64,000 nt of DNA from Syntrophorhabdaceae bacterium (GTDB lineage: Bacteria; Desulfobacterota; Syntrophorhabdia; Syntrophorhabdales; Syntrophorhabdaceae), in assembly GCA_028698615.1 (NCBI GenBank), contig JAQVWF010000002.1, forward strand, positions 62,001 to 126,000, written 5' to 3'. Every line of letters begins with the position of its first letter. The first letter of the stretch is position 1. The notes below the pieces were generated by a model that was given only the letters and a program-made list of their open reading frames with translations, had not been told where the DNA came from and searched no databases. This document shows positions 16,049 to 24,138 of this stretch, piece by piece. The position numbers were made by a program, and so were the translations under genes.

Positions 16049-16576
16049 ATGTTTGATGTAGGAGAAGTTGCAGTATATCCAGGGCATGGTGTCGGTCGGA
16101 TCGAGTCCATCGAAGAAAAAGAATTCTCAGGTACCAAACAATCATTTTACATAATCCGTATCCTTGATACGGACATGACCATCATGATACCCATAGATGG
16201 TGCAAAAAATGCCGGCTTGAGAAACGTTATCGATGTTTGCGATGTATGCAAGGTCTACGACATCCTTAAGGACAAGAACATCGTTCACGATAACTCACCC
16301 TGGAACAGGCGCTACAAGGAATACATGGAAAGGATCAAGAGCGGCTCCATTTATGAAGTGGCGACCGTCCTGAAAGAGCTCTACAATCTGCGATACTGGA
16401 AAGAGCTGTCCTTCGGCGAAAAAAAGATGTTCGAAATGGCGCGGAATCTCATTACCAAGGAGCTTTCCATGTCGTTGGGCACCGAGGAACCGATAGTGGA
16501 ACAGGAGATCGAGGAGATCTTCCTCGCCAACAACGGTAATCAAAAGGGAAGTACCGCTAATCACCATAAGGGCTGA
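16049..16576 (+). CDS. carD: CarD/CdnL-family RNA polymerase-binding regulator
   Basis: A 175-residue protein. The N-terminal Tudor-like RNA-polymerase-interacting domain (MFDVGEVAVYPGHGVGRIE ... FYIIRILDTDMTIMIPI, residues 1-60) binds the beta subunit, and the helical C-terminal half (PWNRRYKEYMERIKSGSIYEVATVLKEL ...) contacts promoter DNA to stabilise open complexes, as in Myxococcus CdnL and mycobacterial CarD. GGAGGC precedes ATG 16049. A TACAAT -10 at 16001-16006 in an A/T-rich stretch without a clear -35 is the likely promoter. The gene begins a cluster with the PIN-TRAM gene, ispD, ispF and gltX2, an order seen in many related genomes. Confidence 0.93.
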   Translation: MFDVGEVAVYPGHGVGRIESIEEKEFSGTKQSFYIIRILDTDMTIMIPIDGAKNAGLRNVIDVCDVCKVYDILKDKNIVHDNSPWNRRYKEYMERIKSGSIYEVATVLKELYNLRYWKELSFGEKKMFEMARNLITKELSMSLGTEEPIVEQEIEEIFLANNGNQKGSTANHHKG

Positions 16577-16580
16577 TTAC

Positions 16581-17624
16581 TTGGATATATTTATTCAGAT
16601 AATCCTGCTTACCGTTACAACCCTTACCGGATATTTCATACTCAAAGAGCTTCTTTCCAGCGGCGTCTGGGGCCTTGTCGGGGCGACATGCGGCCTGATC
16701 CTGGGCTATGCTATTCTGAAGATCGAACTGAAGCTTCGGGACATATCTCTGAAGATCATAATTGGAAGCCTCACCGGGGTCGTGGTGAGCCTTTTCGTAG
16801 CCAACCTTTTCGTATCCCGCCTCCTCCTCGCTTTCATCAAGGACATCCCCATCACGCTTCCCATTTACGTTCTTTTCTACTTTGTCATGGGCTACCTCGG
16901 CTTTGTTCTCGGGAAGGAAAAGAGCAAGACGCTCGACCTTTCCAAGGTACCCCTCTTCGACCGTCTGGAGGAGGACAAGGACGTCAAGCTCCTCGATACC
17001 AGCACGATCATAGACGGGCGGATAGCGGACATATGCGAGACGGGTTTCATACAGGGGACCTTTGTCATCCCCCAGTTCGTCCTCTACGAGATACAGCACG
17101 TCGCCGACCATCAGGACCCGGTGAAAAGGACCCGCGGCCGCAGGGGCCTTGATGTCCTTCACAGATTACAGAAGCAGACCTTCCTGAACGTCAGGATCGT
17201 GGACTACGATTTCCCCAAGTTGAAGGATGTGGACACGAAACTCATCGCGCTGGCGAAAAGACTGGGAGGGAAGATCGTAACCAACGATTATAACCTCAAC
17301 AAGGTCGCGGAGCTGCAAGGTATCGAGGTCCTCAACGTGAACCAGCTTGCCATGTCTCTTCGGCCTGCAATGCTTCCCGGCGAACAGATAAACATAAAGG
17401 TGCTTCGGGAAGGCAAGGAACACGGCCAGGGGATCGGATACCTCGACGACGGGACCATGGTGGTTGTCGACGATGCCAGGAAATATCTCGGCAAGGCTGT
17501 CGATGTCGTGGTGACAAGTGTCCTGCAGACTACCTCGGGGCGCATGATCTTCTCGAGGCTCAAGGAACAGGCCGGGAAGGAGTACATCTTCCCCGACGAA
17601 TATCAATTAGAAGAACAGGCGTGA
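16581..17624 (+). CDS. Membrane PIN-TRAM domain protein (YacL-like)
   Basis: A 347-residue protein with four N-terminal helices (residues 1-110), a PIN nuclease-like domain (about 133-250; LLDTSTIIDGRIADI, FVLYEIQHVAD, RTRGRRGLDVL, DVDTKLIALAKRLGGKIVTNDYNLN with the acidic residues expected for metal binding) and a C-terminal TRAM domain (about 275-335). It matches YacL/PilT-N-terminus proteins, which sit between carD and ispD in many bacteria. The start is TTG 16581, four bases after the carD stop, with AAGGG upstream. RNA cleavage is expected from the family, with target unknown. Confidence 0.9.
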   Translation: MDIFIQIILLTVTTLTGYFILKELLSSGVWGLVGATCGLILGYAILKIELKLRDISLKIIIGSLTGVVVSLFVANLFVSRLLLAFIKDIPITLPIYVLFYFVMGYLGFVLGKEKSKTLDLSKVPLFDRLEEDKDVKLLDTSTIIDGRIADICETGFIQGTFVIPQFVLYEIQHVADHQDPVKRTRGRRGLDVLHRLQKQTFLNVRIVDYDFPKLKDVDTKLIALAKRLGGKIVTNDYNLNKVAELQGIEVLNVNQLAMSLRPAMLPGEQINIKVLREGKEHGQGIGYLDDGTMVVVDDARKYLGKAVDVVVTSVLQTTSGRMIFSRLKEQAGKEYIFPDEYQLEEQA

Positions 17625-17631
17625 TAATAAC

Positions 17632-18330
17632 ATGAGAACAATAGCGATCATTCTTGCCGGCGGCGCAGGAAAAAGAATGGGCACCGCCACGAACAAGCAA
17701 TTCCTGCTCATAGAGAACAAACCCATCATTGTTCACACACTGCAGATCTTCGAAGATTGCAGAACTGTGGACGATATCTATCTCGTCGTCAACCAGAAGG
17801 ACCTCCCGCTTATCCAGGAGGAGATACTGGAGACGTACAGGTTCAACAAGGTCATGAAGCTCGTTGTCGGCGGCAAGCTGAGGCAGGATTCCGTAAGGAA
17901 CGGGCTGGAGGCCATCGAGCATCCCTGCGATATCGTTGTCATACACGATGGGGCGCGGCCTTTCGTCTCGCCCGCCTTCATCGAAAAAGGCATCTTCCTC
18001 ATGGAGATGTACGATGCGGTTATACCGGCGCTGCCGATGAAAGACACGGTAAAGGTCATTTCCAAGGAAGGCTTCGTGGTCAAGACCCTTGAGCGCGACT
18101 CTCTGTGGCATGTGCAAACTCCCCAGACGTTCAAGTATCCTCTCATCATGAAGGCCTACCGGGAGGGTATGGCGAAAAAATACTACGGTTATGACGACGC
18201 AACGTTCATTGAGCATCTGGGCAAAAAGGTGAAGGTCATAGAGGGTTCTCCCTACAACATGAAGATCACCACGCCCGAGGACCTGACCATCGCGAGAGGT
18301 CTGCTTTCTGAGCTCAAAGGGAGCCTATGA
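17632..18330 (+). CDS. ispD: 2-C-methyl-D-erythritol 4-phosphate cytidylyltransferase
   Basis: Third enzyme of the MEP isoprenoid pathway; transfers CMP to methylerythritol phosphate. The nucleotide-binding signature ILAGGAGKRMGTATNKQFL is at residues 7-25, VVGGKLRQDSVRNGL at about 78-92, and VVIHDGARPFV at about 101-111. Length 232 is normal. The stop overlaps the start of ispF by four bases, and the two enzymes act one after the other but for IspE, which is not in the window. Confidence 0.96.
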   Translation: MRTIAIILAGGAGKRMGTATNKQFLLIENKPIIVHTLQIFEDCRTVDDIYLVVNQKDLPLIQEEILETYRFNKVMKLVVGGKLRQDSVRNGLEAIEHPCDIVVIHDGARPFVSPAFIEKGIFLMEMYDAVIPALPMKDTVKVISKEGFVVKTLERDSLWHVQTPQTFKYPLIMKAYREGMAKKYYGYDDATFIEHLGKKVKVIEGSPYNMKITTPEDLTIARGLLSELKGSL

Positions 18331-18800
18331 GGGTAGGGATAGGGTTCGATGTCCACCGGCTGACGACAGGCAGGAAGCTTGTCCTGGGAGGCATCGAGAT
18401 TCCCTTCCAGAAAGGTCTCCTCGGTCACTCCGACGGCGATGTTCTCCTCCATGCCATCAGTGATGCGATACTGGGGGCCGTTTCGGAGGACGATATCGGC
18501 GTTCATTTCCCTGACAGCGACAAGAACACGGAAGGCATCGACAGCGCCGTGATACTCTCCCGGGTTTCCGCGATAGCCCGCGAGAGGGGCTATCGGGTCG
18601 TCAATGTCGATAGTGTCATTGTGGCCCAGATGCCCAAGATAGCGCCATACCGGGAGGCGATGAAGGAGAGGATCGCACAGGTCCTGTCCATCGACGCCGG
18701 GATGGTCGGCTTAAAGGGTAAAACAACGGAAGGCCTGGGGTTTACCGGCCGGGGCGAAGGGATCGCCGCACACGCCGTTGTTCTGCTGGAAAGAATTTAA
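18327..18800 (+). CDS. ispF: 2-C-methyl-D-erythritol 2,4-cyclodiphosphate synthase
   Basis: Fifth enzyme of the MEP pathway, forming the cyclic diphosphate. Zinc ligands are visible in GIGFDVHRL (Asp8, His10) and LLGHSDGDVLLHAI (His42). The tail has KGKTTEGLGFTGRGEGIAAHAVVLL. Length 157 is typical. ATG 18327 overlaps ispD by four bases. Confidence 0.96.
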   Translation: MRVGIGFDVHRLTTGRKLVLGGIEIPFQKGLLGHSDGDVLLHAISDAILGAVSEDDIGVHFPDSDKNTEGIDSAVILSRVSAIARERGYRVVNVDSVIVAQMPKIAPYREAMKERIAQVLSIDAGMVGLKGKTTEGLGFTGRGEGIAAHAVVLLERI

Positions 18801-18843
18801 GGCCAGTTATGTGTACCGAATCTCCAGGATCTATGAGGCGAAG

Positions 18844-20208
18844 ATGGTCAAGGTAAGGTTCGCCCCGAGCCCGACAGGGCATCTCCACGTGGGGAATGCA
18901 AAGACGGCCCTCTTCAACTGGCTCTTTGCCAGGAAGAACGGAGGGTCTTTCGTTCTGCGGATGGAAGACACCGACATCGAGCGCTCCGATGTCCTCTACG
19001 AGCGATCCATTATGGACGATCTGCGCTGGCTCGGGATCACCTGGGACGAGGGCCCGTTGCGTCAGTCCGACCGCCTTGATATCTACAGGTCACACGCCAT
19101 GGGCCTCCTCGACAAGGGTTTTGCCTACAGGTGTTTTTGTGCCGAGGAAGAACTGGCCGCTGAGAGGCAAAGATCGCTTTCGCGGGGTGAGCCCCCCAGG
19201 TACGGTGGAAAATGCCGGGACCTCGCCAATGACGAGGCCGTAAGGCTCGAAGGAGAAGGACGGCCCTTCACCATTCGCTTTCGTTCCGATAACAAGCCCA
19301 TCACATTCCGTGACGGGATACGGGGAGGACTCTCTTTCCCGAGGGGCCATGTGGACGACCTTATTATCCTGAGAAGGGACGGTACGCCGACATATAACCT
19401 TGCCGTCGTCGTCGACGACATGCTGATGGGGATCACCCACGTCATACGCGGCGGCGATCATATCTCCAATACACCGAAGCAGATTGCCCTGTTCAATGCG
19501 CTGGGAGGCGAGCCTCCCCAGTACGCACATCACTCCCTTCTCATCGGCACCGATCACAAACCTCTCAGCAAGAGACACGGCACCACGCGCGTCGTCGACT
19601 TCCGTTCCCTGGGAATGGTCAGCGACGCCCTCGTGAATTACCTGTGCACGATGGGTCGAAGCGCCGCCGTGGAGATAATGGACAGAAACGAACTGGTCCG
19701 GACCTTTTCTCTTGACTCCATCTCCGGTTCGGACAATATTTTCGATATGGAGAAACTTCTCTGGTTCAACAGGGAATATATGAAACACATGCCGCTGGCC
19801 GATCTCATCGACAGGACGGGGATGGAGGTTTCCGATGCCGCGAAGGTGTCCGCCGTCCGTGAGAATGCCTCCACGCTGAACGATCTTAAGGAATACATGG
19901 AGATGTTCGACAGGGCGGAATTGAAGGAAAGCTCCCTTCGCTATCTGATGAAGATGAACGCGGCCGAGGAGATGGGCAATACCATGCGGTCCCTCCTCGC
20001 GGGTAAGGATGGGCTTACCTTCGACGACCTCACCGGGAGCTTAACCCAGCCCCCGGACCTCAGGAAAAGGGATTTCTTCATGATCCTCAGGGCCTTCATT
20101 ACGGGAAGGTCCGACGGCCCGCCCCTTAAGGAAATTTTCCCTCTCGTCCCTCCCCGGGTCATCACAGGCCGTATCGATGCCTATCTCAGTCTTAAGCGTG
20201 AAGGATAA
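18844..20208 (+). CDS. gltX: Glutamyl-tRNA synthetase, copy 2
   Basis: Second GluRS, 454 residues, about 40 percent alike to copy 1 by eye. HIGH motif FAPSPTGHLHVGNAKTALFN near residues 6-25, central RGGDHISNTPKQIALFNAL, and KMSKS-like PLSKRHGTT near residue 244. The start is ATG 18844, where homology begins and GAGGCG lies six bases upstream; an in-frame ATG at 18778 overlaps ispF and is rejected. The C-terminal anticodon-binding domain is somewhat shorter and more diverged than that of copy 1, which suits a specialised tRNA range (Glu or Gln). It is tied to isp genes and the kinase downstream by short gaps. Confidence 0.94.
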   Translation: MVKVRFAPSPTGHLHVGNAKTALFNWLFARKNGGSFVLRMEDTDIERSDVLYERSIMDDLRWLGITWDEGPLRQSDRLDIYRSHAMGLLDKGFAYRCFCAEEELAAERQRSLSRGEPPRYGGKCRDLANDEAVRLEGEGRPFTIRFRSDNKPITFRDGIRGGLSFPRGHVDDLIILRRDGTPTYNLAVVVDDMLMGITHVIRGGDHISNTPKQIALFNALGGEPPQYAHHSLLIGTDHKPLSKRHGTTRVVDFRSLGMVSDALVNYLCTMGRSAAVEIMDRNELVRTFSLDSISGSDNIFDMEKLLWFNREYMKHMPLADLIDRTGMEVSDAAKVSAVRENASTLNDLKEYMEMFDRAELKESSLRYLMKMNAAEEMGNTMRSLLAGKDGLTFDDLTGSLTQPPDLRKRDFFMILRAFITGRSDGPPLKEIFPLVPPRVITGRIDAYLSLKREG

Positions 20209-20215
20209 CACCCCC

Positions 20216-21718
20216 ATGGATACCGATGACAGGCACGGTGTGAAGAAAAAGGCGGCAGAGTTCTACGCCTTCGTAAAGTCTGTTTTCCGCAGCCTTTCGT
20301 TGCGGACACAGCTCCTGCTCATCCTTCTGTTCCTCCTTCTCATATCCATCGGTTCGCTGACCATCATCTACACGAGGGCCGAAGAGGCGCTTCTCGACAA
20401 GGTCGGCGAGAATATCGACGATATCACGAGGGCCATCCAGATAAGCGTCGAGGAACTGACCTACCGCGGGGATTCCACGGCCCGCCTCAAGAGCTATGTG
20501 GATATGCTCAACAAGAAGGGTATCAAGGAGATCTCCATCGTCAGCGACACCTCGGAGGTCATCGCCAGCTCCGACCCCAGGAAGATCGGCACCACCCAGA
20601 AAATGACGGAGAAGAAGCCCGCCGCCCGGAAAAAGGACCTCATGATCACCGCGCGCCTTGGTGACGAACACAGAAGCGAGACCCAGAGGCTCTACAACAT
20701 CATCATGCCCGTTGCCATCAAGGGCCAGAACATCGGGTACATCCATATCAACATGGCCCTCGACGACTACCGCCTTTTGCAGAACCGAAATCAGATCAAG
20801 AGGATCCTGAGCATGATCTTCGCCTTTACCATCGGCATCATTGTGTGTCTTGTCATCGCCGAGAAATACACGGAGCCGATAAAAAGGATAGCCATGGCGA
20901 GCAGGAAGATAGCCATGGGGGAGCTTGTAAAGATCAAGGCGATGGACAGGAAGGATGAGATCGGCACCCTGGTGAGCAGCTTCAACGAGATGGTTGACAA
21001 GCTTGACGAGCAGAAGGAACTGGAAGAAAAACTCAAGAAATCGGAGCAGCTGTCGCTCATCGGGCAGCTTTCCTCGGGGATCGCCCACGAAATAAGGAAC
21101 CCCCTCAATTTCCTTACGCTCTCCATCGGGCACATCAAGGAGAGGGTACGGGAGGAGCCCATCTCCGGCAAAGAGGAACTCGTCGAACTTCTCGACAGTC
21201 TTCTCAAGGAGATATACCGGGTAAACGAGCTTATCCATAATTTTCTTTTCCTTGGGAAATCGATCACGCTCCACAAAGAGAATGTGGCCCCCGCGGGCCT
21301 TGTCAACGAGGCCCTCGTCGTGGTGAAAGACAAGATGCGAAGCGGTGTCGATATTAACCTCACCTGTCACGAAGGGAGCGATGTGTTCTACTGCGACAGG
21401 GAATACATGCGGTTGTGTGTCATAAACCTCGTGATAAACGCCGTCCAGGCGATAGAAGGATCGGGGGTGGTGCGCATTGAATGCGGGGGAGAGAAGGGTC
21501 TGACATATCTGTCCGTCTCCGACGATGGTGAAGGCATTGCAAAGGATGAGCTTGACAAGGTTTTCGAGCCCTATTACTCTACAAAAAAACTTGGCATTGG
21601 CCTCGGCCTGGCCATAACCAAGCGGTTTGTCGAGGAGCACGGCGGGACCATATCGGCCGCGAGCGAGATAGGAAAAGGAACGACCATGACCATAAGGCTG
21701 CCGCGTCATGAAGAATGA
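20216..21718 (+). CDS. NtrB-type membrane sensor histidine kinase
   Basis: A 500-residue kinase: TM1 at about residues 25-45, a periplasmic sensor domain of some 140 residues, TM2 at about 197-217, HAMP (EPIKRIAMASRKIAMGELVK), HisKA with SSGIAHEIRNPLNFLTLSI (phosphorylated His near residue 287), and HATPase with N box VINAVQAIEGSG and G box GIGLGLAITKRFVEEHGG. ATG 20216 is seven bases after the gltX2 stop; an earlier in-frame ATG at 20177 overlaps gltX2. It overlaps the response regulator by 11 bases and is almost certainly its partner. Confidence 0.92.
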   Translation: MDTDDRHGVKKKAAEFYAFVKSVFRSLSLRTQLLLILLFLLLISIGSLTIIYTRAEEALLDKVGENIDDITRAIQISVEELTYRGDSTARLKSYVDMLNKKGIKEISIVSDTSEVIASSDPRKIGTTQKMTEKKPAARKKDLMITARLGDEHRSETQRLYNIIMPVAIKGQNIGYIHINMALDDYRLLQNRNQIKRILSMIFAFTIGIIVCLVIAEKYTEPIKRIAMASRKIAMGELVKIKAMDRKDEIGTLVSSFNEMVDKLDEQKELEEKLKKSEQLSLIGQLSSGIAHEIRNPLNFLTLSIGHIKERVREEPISGKEELVELLDSLLKEIYRVNELIHNFLFLGKSITLHKENVAPAGLVNEALVVVKDKMRSGVDINLTCHEGSDVFYCDREYMRLCVINLVINAVQAIEGSGVVRIECGGEKGLTYLSVSDDGEGIAKDELDKVFEPYYSTKKLGIGLGLAITKRFVEEHGGTISAASEIGKGTTMTIRLPRHEE

Positions 21719-23177
21719 CACCAGGGGAACGATCCTTGTCGTCGAGGATGACAGGAACCAGCGCGAGATCATAAGAACGATCCTCTCGAAAGAGGGTTTC
21801 TACGTCGAGGCCGCCGACTGTGGCAGAAAAGCGGTGGACGTACTCAAGAACGGCAATTTCGATGTCGTGCTCACTGACCTCAGGCTCCCCGACATCGACG
21901 GAACGGAGGTGCTCAGGGAGGTGCGCGCACTGGGGCGGACCTGTCAGATCATAATCATGACCGCCTTCGGCTCCATACCGTCGGCTGTGGAGGCAACAAA
22001 ACTCGGCGCCTTCTATTACCTTGAAAAACCTTTGGAAAAGGACCAGCTTCTCCTCGTCATCAACAATGCCATGAACCAGGTGAGGCTCCTCAAAGACAAT
22101 ATCATGCTGAAGGACCAGCTGCACGACCGTTTTCACATCGACAACATCGTCGGTGCCCACGGTTCCATGGAGGAGCTCTACAAGATCGTCAAGAAGGTCG
22201 CACCGACGAATTCAACCGTTCTCATTCACGGGGAAAGCGGAACAGGCAAAGAGCTTTTTGCAAAGAGCATACACTACAACAGTCCGCGAAAGGTAAAGCC
22301 TTTCTTTGCCATCAACTGTGCGGCGATACCGGAGACCCTTCTCGAAAGCGAACTCTTCGGGTATGAGAAAGGCGCCTTTACAGGCGCTTTTTCGCGACAC
22401 ACAGGGCTTTTTGAGCAGGCCAACTCAAGCACGCTTTTTCTGGACGAGATAGGCGATCTCACCCAGAGCACGCAGGCAAAGCTCCTGCGGGCCCTTCAGG
22501 AAAAAGAGATACGGAGGATCGGAGGAAAAGAGACCATCAAGCTCGACGTTCGGATCATTGCGGCGACGAACAAGAAGCTGGAGCAGGAGATAGCGGCGGG
22601 AAAATTCAGGGAAGACCTCTACTACAGGCTCAACGTCATCGCCTTTACCCTGCCGCCCCTTCGCGAGCGGCTTACGGACATACCCCTTCTCGTGGAACAT
22701 TTCCTGAAAAAGCTCGACGACACCCACGAGAACAAGAAAAGCGTGAGCAATGAGGTGCTGCAATACCTCATGCATTATTCCTGGCCGGGGAATGTCCGGC
22801 AGCTGGAATCCGTGCTGGAGCGCTCCTACATCATGTGCGAGACGGGCGTTATCACCACGGAGCACGTCCCCGCCGAGGTGAGGCAATATTCCCAGCCTGC
22901 GACAGATCTCGACAAGATCAGCTCGAAGCTGGACGAACTCATAAATGCCAAGCTTACGGCGGCGGAATACCGTCTCTATCTTTACCTCACGAAACTGGAC
23001 CCCCCAAACGGAGGGCCAAACCATCTCCCTGAGCCAAAAGAGATAGTGGAACACCTGGGAATAAACAGGGATACCTTCTTCGTCGGCGTATCGAAGCTCA
23101 AAGACCTTGGACTCTACGACTACAAGGCGAGAATGAACGAACTTAAGAACCTCGCGGCCAGACCAAAAAAGGCATAG
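21708..23177 (+). CDS. Sigma-54-dependent response regulator with a non-Fis C-terminal domain
   Basis: A 489-residue NtrC-family activator. Receiver residues 1-125 hold the phosphoacceptor in VVLTDLRLPD (Asp near 57). The AAA+ core has Walker A GESGTGKE, the sigma-54 contact loop YEKGAFTGAF, Walker B LFLDEIGDL and RxxLYYRLNV. The C-terminus lacks the usual Fis-type helix-turn-helix; instead residues about 405-480 look like a winged helix (LTAAEYRLYLYLTKLDPP ... PKEIVEHLGINRDTFFVGV SKLKDLGLYDYK). Its stop coincides with the first of two tandem palindromes (23178-23224) upstream of a -24/-12 promoter, so it likely drives the gene at 23363. Confidence 0.93.
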   Translation: MKNDTRGTILVVEDDRNQREIIRTILSKEGFYVEAADCGRKAVDVLKNGNFDVVLTDLRLPDIDGTEVLREVRALGRTCQIIIMTAFGSIPSAVEATKLGAFYYLEKPLEKDQLLLVINNAMNQVRLLKDNIMLKDQLHDRFHIDNIVGAHGSMEELYKIVKKVAPTNSTVLIHGESGTGKELFAKSIHYNSPRKVKPFFAINCAAIPETLLESELFGYEKGAFTGAFSRHTGLFEQANSSTLFLDEIGDLTQSTQAKLLRALQEKEIRRIGGKETIKLDVRIIAATNKKLEQEIAAGKFREDLYYRLNVIAFTLPPLRERLTDIPLLVEHFLKKLDDTHENKKSVSNEVLQYLMHYSWPGNVRQLESVLERSYIMCETGVITTEHVPAEVRQYSQPATDLDKISSKLDELINAKLTAAEYRLYLYLTKLDPPNGGPNHLPEPKEIVEHLGINRDTFFVGVSKLKDLGLYDYKARMNELKNLAARPKKA

Positions 23178-23224
23178 TCGGATAATTCCGATTAGAGGGG
23201 CATACAGAAGTCGGATATTTCCGA
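23178..23224 (+). promoter_or_regulatory. Two tandem palindromes, likely enhancer sites of the sigma-54 activator
   Basis: TCGGA-TAAT-TCCGA (23178-23191) and TCGGA-TATT-TCCGA (23211-23224, extended to GTCGGA...TCCGAC) are identical in both arms and have spacers of the same length. Their centres are 33 bp apart, about three helical turns, so two dimers would bind the same face. They end 66 bases before the -24 element, a normal enhancer distance. Confidence 0.65.
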
Positions 23225-23289
23225 CTATCCCGGGCTCCGATGGATACCGCCTGGCCAGCTTCCCTTGATGTATCAGTATGTTGCAATTG

Positions 23290-23305
23290 CGGCACGGTAA
23301 GTGCA
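23290..23305 (+). promoter_or_regulatory. Sigma-54 promoter (-24/-12)
   Basis: CGGCACG-GTAA-GTGCA matches the consensus TGGCACG-N4-TTGCA at ten of twelve fixed positions, with the invariant GG and GC exactly ten bases apart. The predicted start is near 23316, giving a leader of about 47 bases before ATG 23363 with an AAGGAGGTGG ribosome site. Confidence 0.75.
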
Positions 23306-23362
23306 TTGGTATCTACCATGCAGCTCAATGTAACCAATGAAAGGGAAGGAGGTGGAAATAAC

Positions 23363-23824
23363 ATGAAGAAAGCATTAATGATCGTTCTCGCAATCCTCAT
23401 CAGCGTTGCCTTTGTTACGACCGTGTTGGCACAGGACAAGAAAGCTCCCGTCGCAACAGACAAACCGGTCGTCGCAACAGACAAACCCGTGAAAGAGAAG
23501 GTAGTGCAGAAAGCCAAGAAAGCCGGCGTGAAGAAGTTCGCAGGTGAATTCGTCAGCATGGACGAAGCGGCGAAGACAATCGTCGTAAAAGGCGAAACTG
23601 AAATGACCTTCGACGTTTCAAAGGTTAAGAAAATGGCAAAGTTCGCGGCTGGCGACAAGGTTAAAGTAGTCTACACCGAGGCAGACGGCAAGAACATCGC
23701 CAAGGCAGTGGCAAAAGCCGGCGCAGTAAAGGCAAAAGCCAAAGAGAAGAAAGAAAAGGCAAAAGAGAAGACGGACGAGAAGCCCGCAACGGAGAAACCC
23801 GCGGCGGCTCCGGCCAAGAAGTAG
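23363..23824 (+). CDS. Secreted Lys/Ala-rich protein with a small beta domain, predicted sigma-54 target
   Basis: A 153-residue exported protein. Signal peptide residues 1-24 ends at VLAQ. Residues 25-55 are Lys/Pro-rich with a repeated VATDKPV motif. Residues about 58-115 form a DUF5666-like beta domain (FAGEFVSMDEAAKTIVVKGE ... FAAGDKVKVVYTEADGKNIA), the same type as in the lipoprotein at 1929. The C-terminal 35 residues are a histone H1-like tail of Lys, Ala, Glu and Pro (KAKAKEKKEKAKEKTDEKPA). A very strong ribosome site and the sigma-54 promoter at 23290 suggest high conditional expression. Function unknown; a polyanion or cell-wall binding role would fit the charge. Confidence 0.85.
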   Translation: MKKALMIVLAILISVAFVTTVLAQDKKAPVATDKPVVATDKPVKEKVVQKAKKAGVKKFAGEFVSMDEAAKTIVVKGETEMTFDVSKVKKMAKFAAGDKVKVVYTEADGKNIAKAVAKAGAVKAKAKEKKEKAKEKTDEKPATEKPAAAPAKK

Positions 23825-23836
23825 TTCTTCATCACA

Positions 23837-23875
23837 GACAAAAAAAGGAGGCCTTAAAACCTCCTTTTTTTTGTC
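23837..23875 (+). terminator. Intrinsic terminator after the secreted protein gene
   Basis: GACAAAAAAAGGAGG pairs with CCTCCTTTTTTTTGTC around a short loop, with a long T run inside the right arm. It lies 12 bases after the stop codon at 23824. Confidence 0.9.
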
Positions 23876-23928
23876 GAAAAATAGACCACATGCAACACCG
23901 AGAACACGCCGCCCTTCCCTGTCCCGTC

Positions 23929-24066
23929 TTACCGCACCGGTTTTGGCAAACCCTCCCTGATCTTGCGCGAGAACTCAGGATCTTTGCCGATCATATGGGC
24001 TTTTGGATTTATATAACCCAGCCTCTTGAGCTCCTCGAAAGAGACACGGGTATATAGCCCTCCCAT
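23929..24066 (-). other. Short open frame of 45 codons, possible gene remnant
   Basis: The reverse strand encodes MGGLYTRVSFEELKRLGYIN and PKAHMIGKDPEFSRKIREGL before PKPVR and a stop. The composition is protein-like and the codons resemble those of the neighbours, but there is no ribosome site, and the frame is closed just upstream of the start by a stop codon. It may be the C-terminal remnant of a lost gene downstream of the PriA-like gene. The rest of 23876-24138 shows nothing recognisable. Confidence 0.25.
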
Positions 24067-24138
24067 CTCATAGGCATACTGAGGGGCATATCCGCTTTAG
24101 TCCCATCAGTTTTCGTGTTATCGTGCCCATGCGGTTCT

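Noticed and set aside
20192-21772. A 526-codon frame antisense to the sensor kinase
   Set aside because: It covers the kinase exactly in opposite direction and shows no domain, signal or ribosome site; a codon-bias shadow.
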